DNA of 21,484 nt, taken from IMG/VR virus record IMGVR_UViG_3300022072_000163, positions 1 to 21,484 of that record; one strand, written 5' to 3'. Made by a program: the position numbers and the translations under genes. The notes beneath the pieces were generated by a model. The model was not told where the DNA came from, searched no databases, and saw only the letters and a program-made list of their open reading frames with translations. Shown here in pieces: positions 14,821-21,484 of the stretch. The stretch is from a virus. How positions within the stretch are numbered: the stretch's first letter is position 1; every line of letters begins with the position of its first letter.

Positions 14821-15537
14821 ATGCCTAGTTTTTCACATGGTAAAGATGCAGTAGTTATTTTAGATAACACTAATCTTTCAAACACATTAACAGATGCAAG
14901 TCTTTCACTTACAGCTGATGTAGCTGAAACAAGCACTTTTTCATCATCATCAAAATCTTTTGTAAGTGGCTTAAAGGATGGCACAGCTACCTTATCTGGT
15001 TACTTTACAACATCATCTCCAGATGCCAATGCAGAGTATTTAGCTCAACTTGGTGGATCTGGTGCAGCATTCTCTATAGCACCTATTGGATATACAAGAG
15101 GGGATGCTGTATCTTTTGGAACTACTATTGCAACATCTTATGATAGATCAGCAGATGTTGGAGGAATAGTTTCAGTTGCAATAGCATTCCAATTTGATGG
15201 AGATGCTTTTAATGGTAAAAGTATGGTAGCTCCAGCAGCTTTTACATCAACATCAACTCAAACATCAGTAGATTTTGGAGCAGCAGGAACTAATGGAGGA
15301 GGAGCAGTTTTACATGTTACAGCAGCAAGTGGAACTAGCCCAACATTAGATGCTAAGATTCAAACAAGTTCTGATAACAGTTCCTTTTCTGATTATATTA
15401 CATTTACTCAGGCAACAGGAGTTACTTCAGAAGTCAAGACAAGTGCATCTGCACCTGCTAGGTATGCTAGAGCAGTTCTAACAATAGGAGGAACTAACCC
15501 TAGTTTTACAGTAGCAGTAGGATTTGCACAGGGATAA
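14821..15537 (+). CDS. Major tail tube protein, long form with C-terminal beta domain (238 aa)
   Basis: ATG 14821 follows GAGGAG at about 14811-14816. Residues 1 to about 140 form the tube domain (MPSFSHGKDAVVILD, TADVAETSTFSSSSKSFVSG, TSYDRSADVGGIVS). Residues about 141-238 form an added Ser/Thr-rich beta domain (AAGTNGGGAVLHVTAASGTS, QTSSDNSSFSDYITF, RYARAVLTIGG) of the Ig-like or carbohydrate-binding type often attached to tail tubes and facing outward. The tube domain is paralogous to the whole product of the next gene. Which copy builds the bulk of the tube cannot be told from sequence; the long one may be a minor, decorated subunit. Confidence 0.8.
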   Translation: MPSFSHGKDAVVILDNTNLSNTLTDASLSLTADVAETSTFSSSSKSFVSGLKDGTATLSGYFTTSSPDANAEYLAQLGGSGAAFSIAPIGYTRGDAVSFGTTIATSYDRSADVGGIVSVAIAFQFDGDAFNGKSMVAPAAFTSTSTQTSVDFGAAGTNGGGAVLHVTAASGTSPTLDAKIQTSSDNSSFSDYITFTQATGVTSEVKTSASAPARYARAVLTIGGTNPSFTVAVGFAQG

Positions 15538-15562
15538 ATTAAGGAAAAAGAGGAGAGGATAA

Positions 15563-15970
15563 ATGCCAACATTTACACATGGAAAAAGTGCAGCTTTTAA
15601 AATAGATGACTCTGGAGGATCATTAAGAGATATTTCTAATGTTCTTACAGATGTTGCTGTTTCAAGAACTGCTGATGTAGCTGAAGTTTCTGCATTTTCT
15701 AATAGTTCTAAAGCTTTTGTAGCAGGACTAAAGGATGCAAGTATCACTATATCAGGCTCTTTTGATGCAACTGTTGATGGTTATCTCAAAGCTATACTAG
15801 GAGTTGAGGTTGATTTTGAGTTCTACCCAATAGGTACAACATCAGGACTTCCAAAAGCTACAGGAAAAGTAATTATGACATCTTATGATAGAACACCAGA
15901 TGTTGGAGGAGCAGTAAGCTTCTCAGCAGCTTTTCAAGTTAGTGGAGATGTAACTGAGGGAACTGTTTAG
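15563..15970 (+). CDS. Tail tube protein, short paralogue (135 aa)
   Basis: ATG 15563 is preceded by GAGGAGAGG about 7 nt upstream, a strong ribosome binding site. The product matches the tube domain of the preceding gene along its length: MPTFTHGKSA against MPSFSHGKDA, TADVAEVSAFSNSSKAFVAG against TADVAETSTFSSSSKSFVSG, and TSYDRTPDVGGAVS against TSYDRSADVGGIVS. It lacks the C-terminal beta domain. A tandem duplication of a tube gene, with one copy gaining or losing a surface domain, is the simplest reading. The short form could be the main tube subunit. Confidence 0.8.
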   Translation: MPTFTHGKSAAFKIDDSGGSLRDISNVLTDVAVSRTADVAEVSAFSNSSKAFVAGLKDASITISGSFDATVDGYLKAILGVEVDFEFYPIGTTSGLPKATGKVIMTSYDRTPDVGGAVSFSAAFQVSGDVTEGTV

Positions 15971-16004
15971 AATAATAACTAAATAATCCAAACAGGAGGC
16001 TGAG

Positions 16005-16355
16005 ATGAAAAGACTTAGCATAGATGATATATCTAATGCACCATCTTTACCAGAAAAAGAAATTGAAATCCCTGAATGGGATGCAACTGTATTAGTTATA
16101 GGATTAACTAAAGCAGATACAGTTGAAATCAATGAACTTTCAGAGGTTGAGGATGTTAGAGATGAAGTTCTCTTTGAGAAATATTTACTTCTTAAAGGAC
16201 TTAAAGATCCAAAGCTTGATGATTTAGAACAAGTTGAGCAGTTTTATAGTAAAGCAACACCATCAATAGTAGATAAAATTCTTATAGGGATTTATAGATG
16301 TATGGCTTGGACTAAGGAGGATCAAGCTTCTATAGCTTCTGAGTTTCCAGAATAA
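16005..16355 (+). CDS. Tail assembly chaperone, first frame (G-like, 116 aa)
   Basis: ATG 16005 has AGGAGG ending about 6 nt upstream, one of the strongest ribosome binding sites here. The product (LPEKEIEIPEWDATVLVIGL, DEVLFEKYLLLKGLKDP, SIVDKILIGIYRC) fits the siphovirus tail assembly chaperone that precedes the tape measure gene and binds it during tail assembly. It stops at TAA 16353-16355 after EFPE. A longer product is probably made by a ribosomal frameshift just before that stop, giving the G-T type form. Confidence 0.75.
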   Translation: MKRLSIDDISNAPSLPEKEIEIPEWDATVLVIGLTKADTVEINELSEVEDVRDEVLFEKYLLLKGLKDPKLDDLEQVEQFYSKATPSIVDKILIGIYRCMAWTKEDQASIASEFPE

Positions 16356-16533
16356 TGGAGAGTTGGCTTTTGAATATAGACTAGCTTTAGATCTAGGCAT
16401 GACAGTTGATGCTTTAAGAAAATCAATGAGTATGCAAGAATTTGAGTCTTGGAAGTTATACTACATAGATAGAAACAAAAAAGAGCAGAAAGCTATCACA
16501 GAAGCTAATGCTAGAGGAAAACTGAGGAGATAA
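16348..16533 (+). CDS. Tail assembly chaperone, second frame reached by probable +1 frameshift (T-like)
   Basis: The frame one base forward of the first chaperone is open from 16336 to TAA 16531-16533 and encodes NNGELAFEYRLALDLGMTVD, then MSMQEFESWKLYYIDR and a Lys/Arg-rich end. This is the usual second half of siphovirus chaperones ('LA.EYRLAL.LGMTV..L...MS..EF..W..YY'). Its homology begins right at the end of the first frame, without a well-placed start codon. The sequence GAG TTT CCA GAA TAA allows a +1 slip of Phe-tRNA from TTT to TTC at 16344-16347, giving 175 aa as joined 16005-16346 and 16348-16533. The slip site is my inference. Independent initiation at ATG 16396 is the alternative. 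Confidence 0.72.
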   Translation, partial: QNNGELAFEYRLALDLGMTVDALRKSMSMQEFESWKLYYIDRNKKEQKAITEANARGKLRR

Positions 16534-16537
16534 CTAA

Positions 16538-18421
16538 ATGGCTAGAACAACTCTTGAAATGTTCATCAAGATTATTGGTGCTAATAAAGTTGCAAAAGCA
16601 TTAGATGATGTTTCTGATAGTGCTAAAAAAACTCATAATCAGGTAGAAAAGAACACTAAAGCTAATGCAAAATTTGCTGCAGGTATGTCTAGCCTTAAAA
16701 AAGGTGCTATTGCAGGTGGAGCAATATTTGCTGCAAAATCAGTATTAGACTTTTCAAAATCTGCATTAGATGCAGCAGTATCAGCAGAGGAAGCAGGAGC
16801 TGCTTTTGATACAACTTTTGGAACAGCAGCAGCTAGAGCAACATTATTTTTAGAGGATTTTGCTAATAAAGCAGGATTAACTGTAGGAGAAGCACAACAA
16901 CTTCAAGCAACATTAGGTGCAGTTGCACAGGGTATAGGTTTCACACAAGAAGCCTCAGCAGATTTATCAATAGAATTAACAAAGATTGCAGCAGATGTTG
17001 CATCCTTTTCTAACATTTCAGCAGGTGCAGAGCCTGTACTTCAAGCATTTAGATCAGCATTAGTTGGAGAAAGAGAAGCTCTTAAAACTTATGGTATAGC
17101 TATTACAGAAGCTGATGTACAGACTAAAGCTTTTGAACAAACAGGAAAAGATAGTGCAGATTCTTTAAATAGACAAGAAAAAGCATTAGCAACTCTTGCT
17201 TTAATACAAGAAAAAGCAGCAGTTCAGATTGGGGATCTAGATAGAACAACAGCTTCTTTTGCTAATCAATCAAGAGCTTTAAATGCAGAGCTGAGGCAAC
17301 TTAATGAGGAAATAGGACAAGAACTTATTCCTGTTGCTACTGAACTACTACCAATATTTAGAGAGTTTGCTTTTGAAATAGCTCCTGCATTAATACAGGG
17401 ATTTGGTGGATTCTTTAAGCAAGTTTCTGATATTACATTAGGATTTAAACAATTTAAAGAGGAAACATCTTTACTTAGTTTCTTTTTATTTGGCAATAAA
17501 AAAACATTAGAGGAGTGGGCAGATGTTTACAGAGATAATCAAGTAGTACAAGATAGATACATAGATAAAGCTAACTTATCTGCTGTTCAAACAGCATTTT
17601 TAACTAAACAACAAGAAAAATCAAGACAAGTAGCACTAAAGCAACAAGTTCAATATAAAAAGGTTGCAGATACTATAGATAAGTTTCTTAATCCACTTTT
17701 TGGAGAACAAAATAGCTTATTATTAACAAATATTCAATTAGAAACTGATAGAAATAAACTTTTAAAATTAATTACTTCTGCAAATAATGATGTAGCAGTA
17801 GCAACAAGAAATAAAAATCAAGCATCAAAAGAAGTTCAAGAGTTACAAATTCAAGAAAATGTAAGAGATGCAGAAGCAGCAATAACAAAAGCTGAACTAC
17901 AAACACAAATAGCATTATTGACACAAGCTCAAGAAGCAGGAAAAGATGTTTCATTGGATCTAGCTTTAGCACAAGCAGAATTAGCAGAAGCTGAATTTGA
18001 ATTAGCTAATGACTCAGACAGATTAAAACTAGCTCAAGATGCTTTGACTATTGCAGAGGATAACTTACAAAGTGCTATAAAAAATCAAGAATTAGCAATA
18101 AAGACAAGAAATGAAAAATTAGTAGAGTCAATAGATTTAACTAATCAACAGGCTAATGCTAATAAAAAACTTATAGATCAAGGAGCTTTACTTTCACAAT
18201 TTAGAGCTGTAGAAATGGCAGGAGGAGGAGGAATAGGAACAAGTAATGTTACATCAGAAGTTCCAGCTTTACCTGTAACTGATTTTTCTACAACAGAAAG
18301 AAATACTAATGGAGGAGTATCTGGAGAAATTAATCTTAATCTAACAGATGCACTTGGAGAAGTAATCCAGAAAGAAGTTATTAAGATACAGGAGAGAGGT
18401 AATACTCTTATTGTAGAATAA
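16538..18421 (+). CDS. Tape measure protein (627 aa)
   Basis: ATG 16538 has GAGGAGA at 16524-16530 upstream. The protein starts with a short strand-helix segment (TLEMFIKIIGANKVAKALDD), then a charged helix and a hydrophobic stretch (GAIAGGAIFAAKSVLDF, residues about 57-75). Next comes the conserved tape measure region rich in Ala, Gln and Thr (LTVGEAQQLQATLGAVAQGI, ADVASFSNISAG, FRSALVGEREALKTYGI). Residues about 420-545 are a long coiled coil (EAAITKAELQTQIALLTQAQ and onward). Tape measure length sets tail length; at roughly 0.15 nm per residue this predicts a tail near 94 nm. It is the longest tail gene and follows the frameshifted chaperone as in other siphoviruses. The stop shares an A with the next ATG. 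Confidence 0.92.
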   Translation: MARTTLEMFIKIIGANKVAKALDDVSDSAKKTHNQVEKNTKANAKFAAGMSSLKKGAIAGGAIFAAKSVLDFSKSALDAAVSAEEAGAAFDTTFGTAAARATLFLEDFANKAGLTVGEAQQLQATLGAVAQGIGFTQEASADLSIELTKIAADVASFSNISAGAEPVLQAFRSALVGEREALKTYGIAITEADVQTKAFEQTGKDSADSLNRQEKALATLALIQEKAAVQIGDLDRTTASFANQSRALNAELRQLNEEIGQELIPVATELLPIFREFAFEIAPALIQGFGGFFKQVSDITLGFKQFKEETSLLSFFLFGNKKTLEEWADVYRDNQVVQDRYIDKANLSAVQTAFLTKQQEKSRQVALKQQVQYKKVADTIDKFLNPLFGEQNSLLLTNIQLETDRNKLLKLITSANNDVAVATRNKNQASKEVQELQIQENVRDAEAAITKAELQTQIALLTQAQEAGKDVSLDLALAQAELAEAEFELANDSDRLKLAQDALTIAEDNLQSAIKNQELAIKTRNEKLVESIDLTNQQANANKKLIDQGALLSQFRAVEMAGGGGIGTSNVTSEVPALPVTDFSTTERNTNGGVSGEINLNLTDALGEVIQKEVIKIQERGNTLIVE

Positions 18422-19608
18422 TGTCTGTTGCTTTTGATTCTAATGTTAATTTAACTGTTGAGATTGGCTTTGCTTCTAATCCTTATGACAGCTCATATAG
18501 TTATACAGATGTTTCAGCTTATGTTCTTAAGATAGATATTAAAAGAGGTAGGCAACAAGCTTTATCTGAAATAGGAACAGGCTCTGCAAAAGTAGTATTT
18601 AATAATCAAGATAGGAGATTTGATCCTACAAATACTTCATCTCCTTATGCTCCTAATGTAGTTCCTAATAAGCCAATAAGGATTTCTGCTGTATATGATT
18701 CAACAACTTATAGATTATTTGAGGGTTTTATAGAGCAGTTTCCTCAGCAGTTTATTGCTTCTGGTAATCAAAGTATCACAACTGTTACAGCCTTAGATGC
18801 TCTAGCTTTATTTAAACTTGCTAGGCATACAGACAATGAATCACAGGAATTAAGCTCTGTAAGAGTTACAAATATTCTTAATGATATTGGATGGAGTGCT
18901 TCTAAAAGAGATATTGCTACAGGTGTTTTAAATGTTCAAGCTGTTACAGATGATAATGATGCACTTGCAGCTCTAAGACTTACTGCAAAGGGTGAGGGTG
19001 GAGAGATCTTTATAGCTAAGGATGGAGATGTTAAATTCAATAACAGGAGAACTCAATTACTTACACAAACTGTTAAAGGTACTTTTGGACTTGGTGGAGG
19101 AGAAATACCTTATAATGATGTTGCTCTGAACTTTGATAATGTTTTACTAAGAAATGATTGGAGATTAACAAGAACAGGTGGCTCAGAACAAACTGCACAA
19201 AATAGCACTTCAATAACTAAATATGGATCTAGGGTTGTAAAAAGAACAGGACAATTACAAATAAATGATACTGATGCTCTATCTGTTGCTAATCAGTTAC
19301 TTGCTAAATTTGGAGATGTTGGAGAGAGAATTGATTCAATGATTTTTTCTCCTAAATCTAATACAGCTATTTGGACACATGCACTTGGAGCAGAACTATT
19401 TGAAAGATACTTAGCAAAAATTCCTTTACCAAATGGAGATACTTTAACAACTACTGTTAATATTCAGAGAATAGCACATAAAATAGATGCTAAGAATAAG
19501 ACTTGGACTTGGAGTATTAATACAAGCCCTGCAACTGAGTTAGGCTTTTGGTTGCTTGGTTTAGCAGGTAACTCAGAACTTCAAGAAACTACTAAACTAG
19601 GATTTTAA
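18421..19608 (+). CDS. Minor tail protein, hub/distal-tail-like (395 aa)
   Basis: ATG 18421 overlaps the tape measure stop (TAATG). The order of motifs is DVSAYVLKIDIKRGRQQALS, GSAKVVFNNQDRRFDPTNTS, PNKPIRISAVYDSTTYRLFEG, a helical part (SVRVTNILNDIGW), FIAKDGDVKFNNRRTQLL, and GELPY-like GEIPYNDVALNFDN followed by TRTGGSEQTAQNSTSITKYG. This is a recognisable siphovirus tail protein pattern that I associate with actinobacterial and related phages, placed directly after the tape measure, where the distal tail and hub proteins are encoded. The 'RRGR..L....AG.a.v...N.DRRFDP.N..SP' block is the hallmark. It should form part of the tail tip. Confidence 0.78.
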   Translation: MSVAFDSNVNLTVEIGFASNPYDSSYSYTDVSAYVLKIDIKRGRQQALSEIGTGSAKVVFNNQDRRFDPTNTSSPYAPNVVPNKPIRISAVYDSTTYRLFEGFIEQFPQQFIASGNQSITTVTALDALALFKLARHTDNESQELSSVRVTNILNDIGWSASKRDIATGVLNVQAVTDDNDALAALRLTAKGEGGEIFIAKDGDVKFNNRRTQLLTQTVKGTFGLGGGEIPYNDVALNFDNVLLRNDWRLTRTGGSEQTAQNSTSITKYGSRVVKRTGQLQINDTDALSVANQLLAKFGDVGERIDSMIFSPKSNTAIWTHALGAELFERYLAKIPLPNGDTLTTTVNIQRIAHKIDAKNKTWTWSINTSPATELGFWLLGLAGNSELQETTKLGF

Positions 19609-19624
19609 GGAGTAGAATAGAAAT

Positions 19625-20350
19625 ATGGCACAGGGAGCATGGAAAGATTGGTCAGAGGGAGAGCTAGTAACAGAGGCTCTTTTTCAAGATATTCAAGATA
19701 GTATAGCTTTTATTTTTGCAAGTGAGTCAGCAGCAAACTCTGCATTAACTAGAAAAGTAGAGGGAACTCAGTTCTTTGACACAGGAGCAGATGCCTTAAA
19801 AGTTTGGACAGGATCAGCTTGGGCAGAAGTTGGAACAAGTGGATTAAATTTAGTAGCTAATGGAACATTTTCTACTGTTACAGGTTTTAATGTTGATGGA
19901 TGTTTCACTTCTGAATATAGAAACTATAAAATAATTGTAGATGGAGTTGGAGATACTTCTAATGTTGAGGAGTTAAGAATACAGATGAGGGCTTCAGGCT
20001 CTACTGATACTACAGGCAATACTGATTGGTCTGTGCTTAATATATTTTATATAGGTGGTGCAGGTCATAGTGTGGTTGCAGCATTAGATTCTGCTTATTT
20101 TGAAATTGTTGGTGGTTTTATAAATGCAAGTGCTTTTAGTACAGAAATAGAAGTAATTACTCCTCAAGTAAGTGCAAGAACTCAAATGATGTATAAGTTA
20201 GCTAGTCATTATAATGATTCTGAATATAATACTGCTACAGGTGGAGGGGTTAAAGATGAAACAACAGCTTTTGATGGATTTAGAATATTTACTGTTGGAT
20301 CACAAACTCTTTCAGGAACTTATAAAGTTTATGGATATAGGAATAGCTAA
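19625..20350 (+). CDS. Tail fibre / receptor-binding-like protein (241 aa)
   Basis: ATG 19625 has AAGGAG at about 19606-19611, a spacing of roughly 13 nt. The N-terminus (MAQGAWKDWSEGELVTEALF, then DSIAFIF) and the DALKVWTGSAWAEVG motif are common at the N-terminal side of short phage tail fibres and tail-tip proteins. The remaining 150 residues are beta-rich and polar (NYKIIVDGVGD, RIQMRASGSTDTTG, STEIEVITPQVSARTQM, GTYKVYGYRNS), like a jelly-roll or lectin-like tip that could bind a cell-surface receptor. No chaperone or cleavage domain is seen. Receptor binding is inferred from position and composition. Confidence 0.62.
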   Translation: MAQGAWKDWSEGELVTEALFQDIQDSIAFIFASESAANSALTRKVEGTQFFDTGADALKVWTGSAWAEVGTSGLNLVANGTFSTVTGFNVDGCFTSEYRNYKIIVDGVGDTSNVEELRIQMRASGSTDTTGNTDWSVLNIFYIGGAGHSVVAALDSAYFEIVGGFINASAFSTEIEVITPQVSARTQMMYKLASHYNDSEYNTATGGGVKDETTAFDGFRIFTVGSQTLSGTYKVYGYRNS

Positions 20351-20640
20351 TGGCAACACTTAATCAACACAAAGAACAAATTAAATTAGCTTCTCCAGAG
20401 GGATCTATATATTTTTATAATAATGGCAAAAAAGAAGCTATAACAGGAGATGATTATGATTTGTGGCTTACTTATTCAGCAGAATCAGCTAAAAATAAAG
20501 AGGATAATGAATATAAAGAAAACAGAAAAAAAGAATATCCTGCACTTGAGGATCAATTAGACTATATTTTTCATAATGGATTAGAAGCTTGGAAATCAGA
20601 TATTATTAAGCCAATAAAAGATAAATACCCAAAACCATAA
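20350..20640 (+). CDS. Small fibre-associated tail protein (96 aa)
   Basis: ATG 20350 overlaps the preceding stop (TAATG). After an N-terminal Glu/Lys/Tyr-rich part, residues about 58-96 carry the pattern EYPALEDQLDYIFHNGLEAW followed by KPIKDKYPKP. This 'R..EYP...DQLD..YHNG...WK..I..VK.KYP' pattern is widespread in marine phage tail regions beside fibre genes. It is usually called a hypothetical tail or fibre assembly protein, and I know of no proven biochemical function. Confidence 0.65.
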   Translation: MATLNQHKEQIKLASPEGSIYFYNNGKKEAITGDDYDLWLTYSAESAKNKEDNEYKENRKKEYPALEDQLDYIFHNGLEAWKSDIIKPIKDKYPKP

Positions 20641-20644
20641 ATTT

Positions 20645-20669
20645 GTCTTAGGTTTAGTCTATCCTAGAC
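20645..20669 (+). terminator. Imperfect hairpin between tail genes and the next module
   Basis: In the 46-nt gap, GTCTTAGG (20645-20652) can pair with CCTAGAC (20663-20669), seven pairs with one bulged T, around a 10-nt loop. There is no T tract after it, so it is a poor intrinsic terminator and might instead be an RNA processing site or an operator. AGGAGG at 20674-20679 follows at once and serves the next gene. Confidence 0.28.
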
Positions 20670-20686
20670 TTATAGGAGGTTGAATA

Positions 20687-20938
20687 ATGACTTTATTACA
20701 ATACTCTGAACAGCAGGGAAAGAAGCCTACAGGGCAGTATTCAGCAACTAGATTTATATTAGATGATCCAGATGCAAAGAAAATCTTTCTTGAAGTGGCA
20801 AAAGAAGCTGAATCAGAATACATTTCAGATACTCTAGCAGCTCAATATATTGTAGATACTTATGAGCAATTTCAACATCTTAATTACAACACAGTAAGGA
20901 GATATTTTAGGGATTATAGAGATGGTAGAATCAAATAA
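20687..20938 (+). CDS. Small helix-turn-helix-like protein (83 aa)
   Basis: ATG 20687 has AGGAGG at 20674-20679, 7 nt upstream, an ideal ribosome binding site. Residues about 33-80 form helices ending in SDTLAAQYIVDTYEQFQHLN then YNTVRRYFRDYRDG, a helix-turn-helix-like end in which NYNTVRRYFRDY would be the recognition helix. Small HTH genes of this form precede the metallophosphoesterase gene in some phages. DNA binding is inferred; the target is not known. It overlaps the next gene by 17 nt. Confidence 0.55.
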   Translation: MTLLQYSEQQGKKPTGQYSATRFILDDPDAKKIFLEVAKEAESEYISDTLAAQYIVDTYEQFQHLNYNTVRRYFRDYRDGRIK

Positions 20939-21484
20939 CCTTAAAAAGTTTGCTGAAACTGTACAGGATAGAGATCCTAGAAAGTCTAAAAAGAAAGTAA
21001 ATCATCCTAAAGGCTTTGAGCCATCAGCTTCTTTTAATCAAGCTACAAGATCTGGAGAGATAGTATCTCAACCTCAGAAATCTAATGACATTGATTGGAA
21101 AGAGCAATTAGAGTCTTATTTTGGTAAAGATGCTCATAAATATAAAGTTCTGGAGAATCAAGCAGAAATAAGGTATTGGGATTCCAATATTGGTAATGGC
21201 AATATAGAGAGGCTTTATTACTTCAAAGCAAAAATAGTTTCTAGTGATGAATATATGCCTGATGAGGACTTTAAGAAGCTTTTAGCAAGTGCAGGTAGGT
21301 TAAAGAAACAAGATAAAAAAAAGCCTGTAAAAGACTCTAAAACTTTTGTTATTGCACTAGCAGATTTTCAAATAGGAAAAGAGGGTACTGAGGAGGCAAT
21401 AGAGAGGTTTATAGACTATATTCCTAAGATTAAGGCACAAGTTAAGCAGATCCAGAAAGTAGAGCCATTAGAACAGGTATTGTT
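20922..21484 (+). CDS. Metallophosphoesterase-like protein, 3' end beyond the window
   Basis: An open frame starts at ATG 20922 and is still open at the window end, giving at least 187 residues, so the gene is incomplete here. Residues 1-45 are basic and flexible (DRDPRKSKKKVNHPKG). Residues about 50-130 form a mixed module (WKEQLESYFGKDAHKYKVLE, YYFKAKIV). At residues about 142-152 comes FVIALADFQIGK, which matches the 'vv.l.DwQ.GK' start of calcineurin-like phosphoesterases found in many actinobacterial and related phages; its Asp would bind the first metal ion. The other metal-binding motifs (GD.. and GNH) would be outside the window. Its phage role is not known to me. Confidence 0.68.
   Translation, partial: MVESNNLKKFAETVQDRDPRKSKKKVNHPKGFEPSASFNQATRSGEIVSQPQKSNDIDWKEQLESYFGKDAHKYKVLENQAEIRYWDSNIGNGNIERLYYFKAKIVSSDEYMPDEDFKKLLASAGRLKKQDKKKPVKDSKTFVIALADFQIGKEGTEEAIERFIDYIPKIKAQVKQIQKVEPLEQVL

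Larger units (their letters stand above)
1..21484. other. CpG-free sequence across the whole window
   Basis: A read through all lines, including block and line junctions, found no CG dinucleotide. Arginine is encoded only by AGA and AGG, and GCG, CCG, ACG and TCG codons are unused. Codons ending in C are never followed by codons starting with G, so the constraint acts on the dinucleotide and not only on codon choice. The reverse dinucleotide GC is frequent, so this is not just low GC content. From rough sampled base frequencies, several hundred CG would be expected by chance. Confidence 0.93.

Noticed and set aside
16396-16533. Independent gene starting at ATG 16396 instead of a frameshift
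   Set aside because: The family-like sequence (NNGELAFEYRLAL) begins well before that ATG and continues from the first chaperone frame, and the ATG lacks a ribosome binding site. It is kept only as an alternative.
17772-17972. Leu-rich minus-strand frame resembling a membrane protein
   Set aside because: It is the complement of the tape measure coiled coil, where Lys/Glu/Gln codons read backwards as Leu and Phe.
1-21484. Recoded stop codons (alternative genetic code)
   Set aside because: TAA, TAG and TGA all end genes at sensible places, and Trp is TGG in the confident proteins.
1-21484. tRNA genes, CRISPR arrays, insertion sequences, integrase or attachment sites
   Set aside because: No cloverleaf-like segment, regularly spaced repeat, transposase, or recombinase motif was seen; genes leave almost no room for non-coding elements.

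Overview
The window is part of the genome of a tailed double-stranded DNA bacterial virus. All genes are on the + strand and packed end to end, mostly with ATGA, TAATG or 8-nt stop/start overlaps. The sequence is AT-rich and uses the standard bacterial code: TGG is Trp and TAA, TAG and TGA all serve as stops. Many genes have an AGGAGG-like ribosome binding site. The set of tape measure protein, two-frame tail assembly chaperone, tail terminator and tail tube proteins, with no sheath or contractile baseplate, points to a long flexible non-contractile tail (siphovirus). The host cannot be named. Several families (portal fused to a MuF domain, the 395-aa tail protein, the late metallophosphoesterase) look to me like those of actinobacterial and uncultivated marine phages, but that is recollection, not a search result.

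Layout. 1-54: a terminator-like hairpin, then a ribosome binding site. 55-3536: an accessory block with a small membrane protein, a small unknown, an ERF/recombination-associated-like protein, a small unknown, a beta-class adenine DNA methyltransferase, a secreted lysozyme-like protein, a small 'MPE' protein and a TET-associated glycosyltransferase (TAGT)-like DNA glycosyltransferase. 3529-5555: unknown proteins, then small membrane or coiled-coil proteins that could belong to lysis. 5570-12590: packaging and capsid (terS, terL, a 996-aa portal-MuF fusion, protease with scaffold-like tail, HK97-type major capsid protein). 12603-14820: head decoration or accessory, connector and neck proteins. 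14821-20640: tail (two paralogous tube proteins, frameshifted chaperone, tape measure, hub-like protein, fibre-like protein, small fibre-associated protein). 20687-21484: a small HTH-like protein and a metallophosphoesterase cut by the window end.

The strongest unusual signal is compositional. Reading the whole window, including block and line junctions, I find no CG dinucleotide at all, whereas GC (as GCT, GCA, AGC) is common. Hence no CGN arginine codon and no NCG codon is used, and a codon ending in C is never followed by one starting with G. GGCC also appears to be absent. A CpG-free phage carrying a glycosyltransferase of the 5-hydroxymethylcytosine-decorating type and an adenine methyltransferase suggests a coupled strategy of DNA modification and motif avoidance. 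That link is inference.
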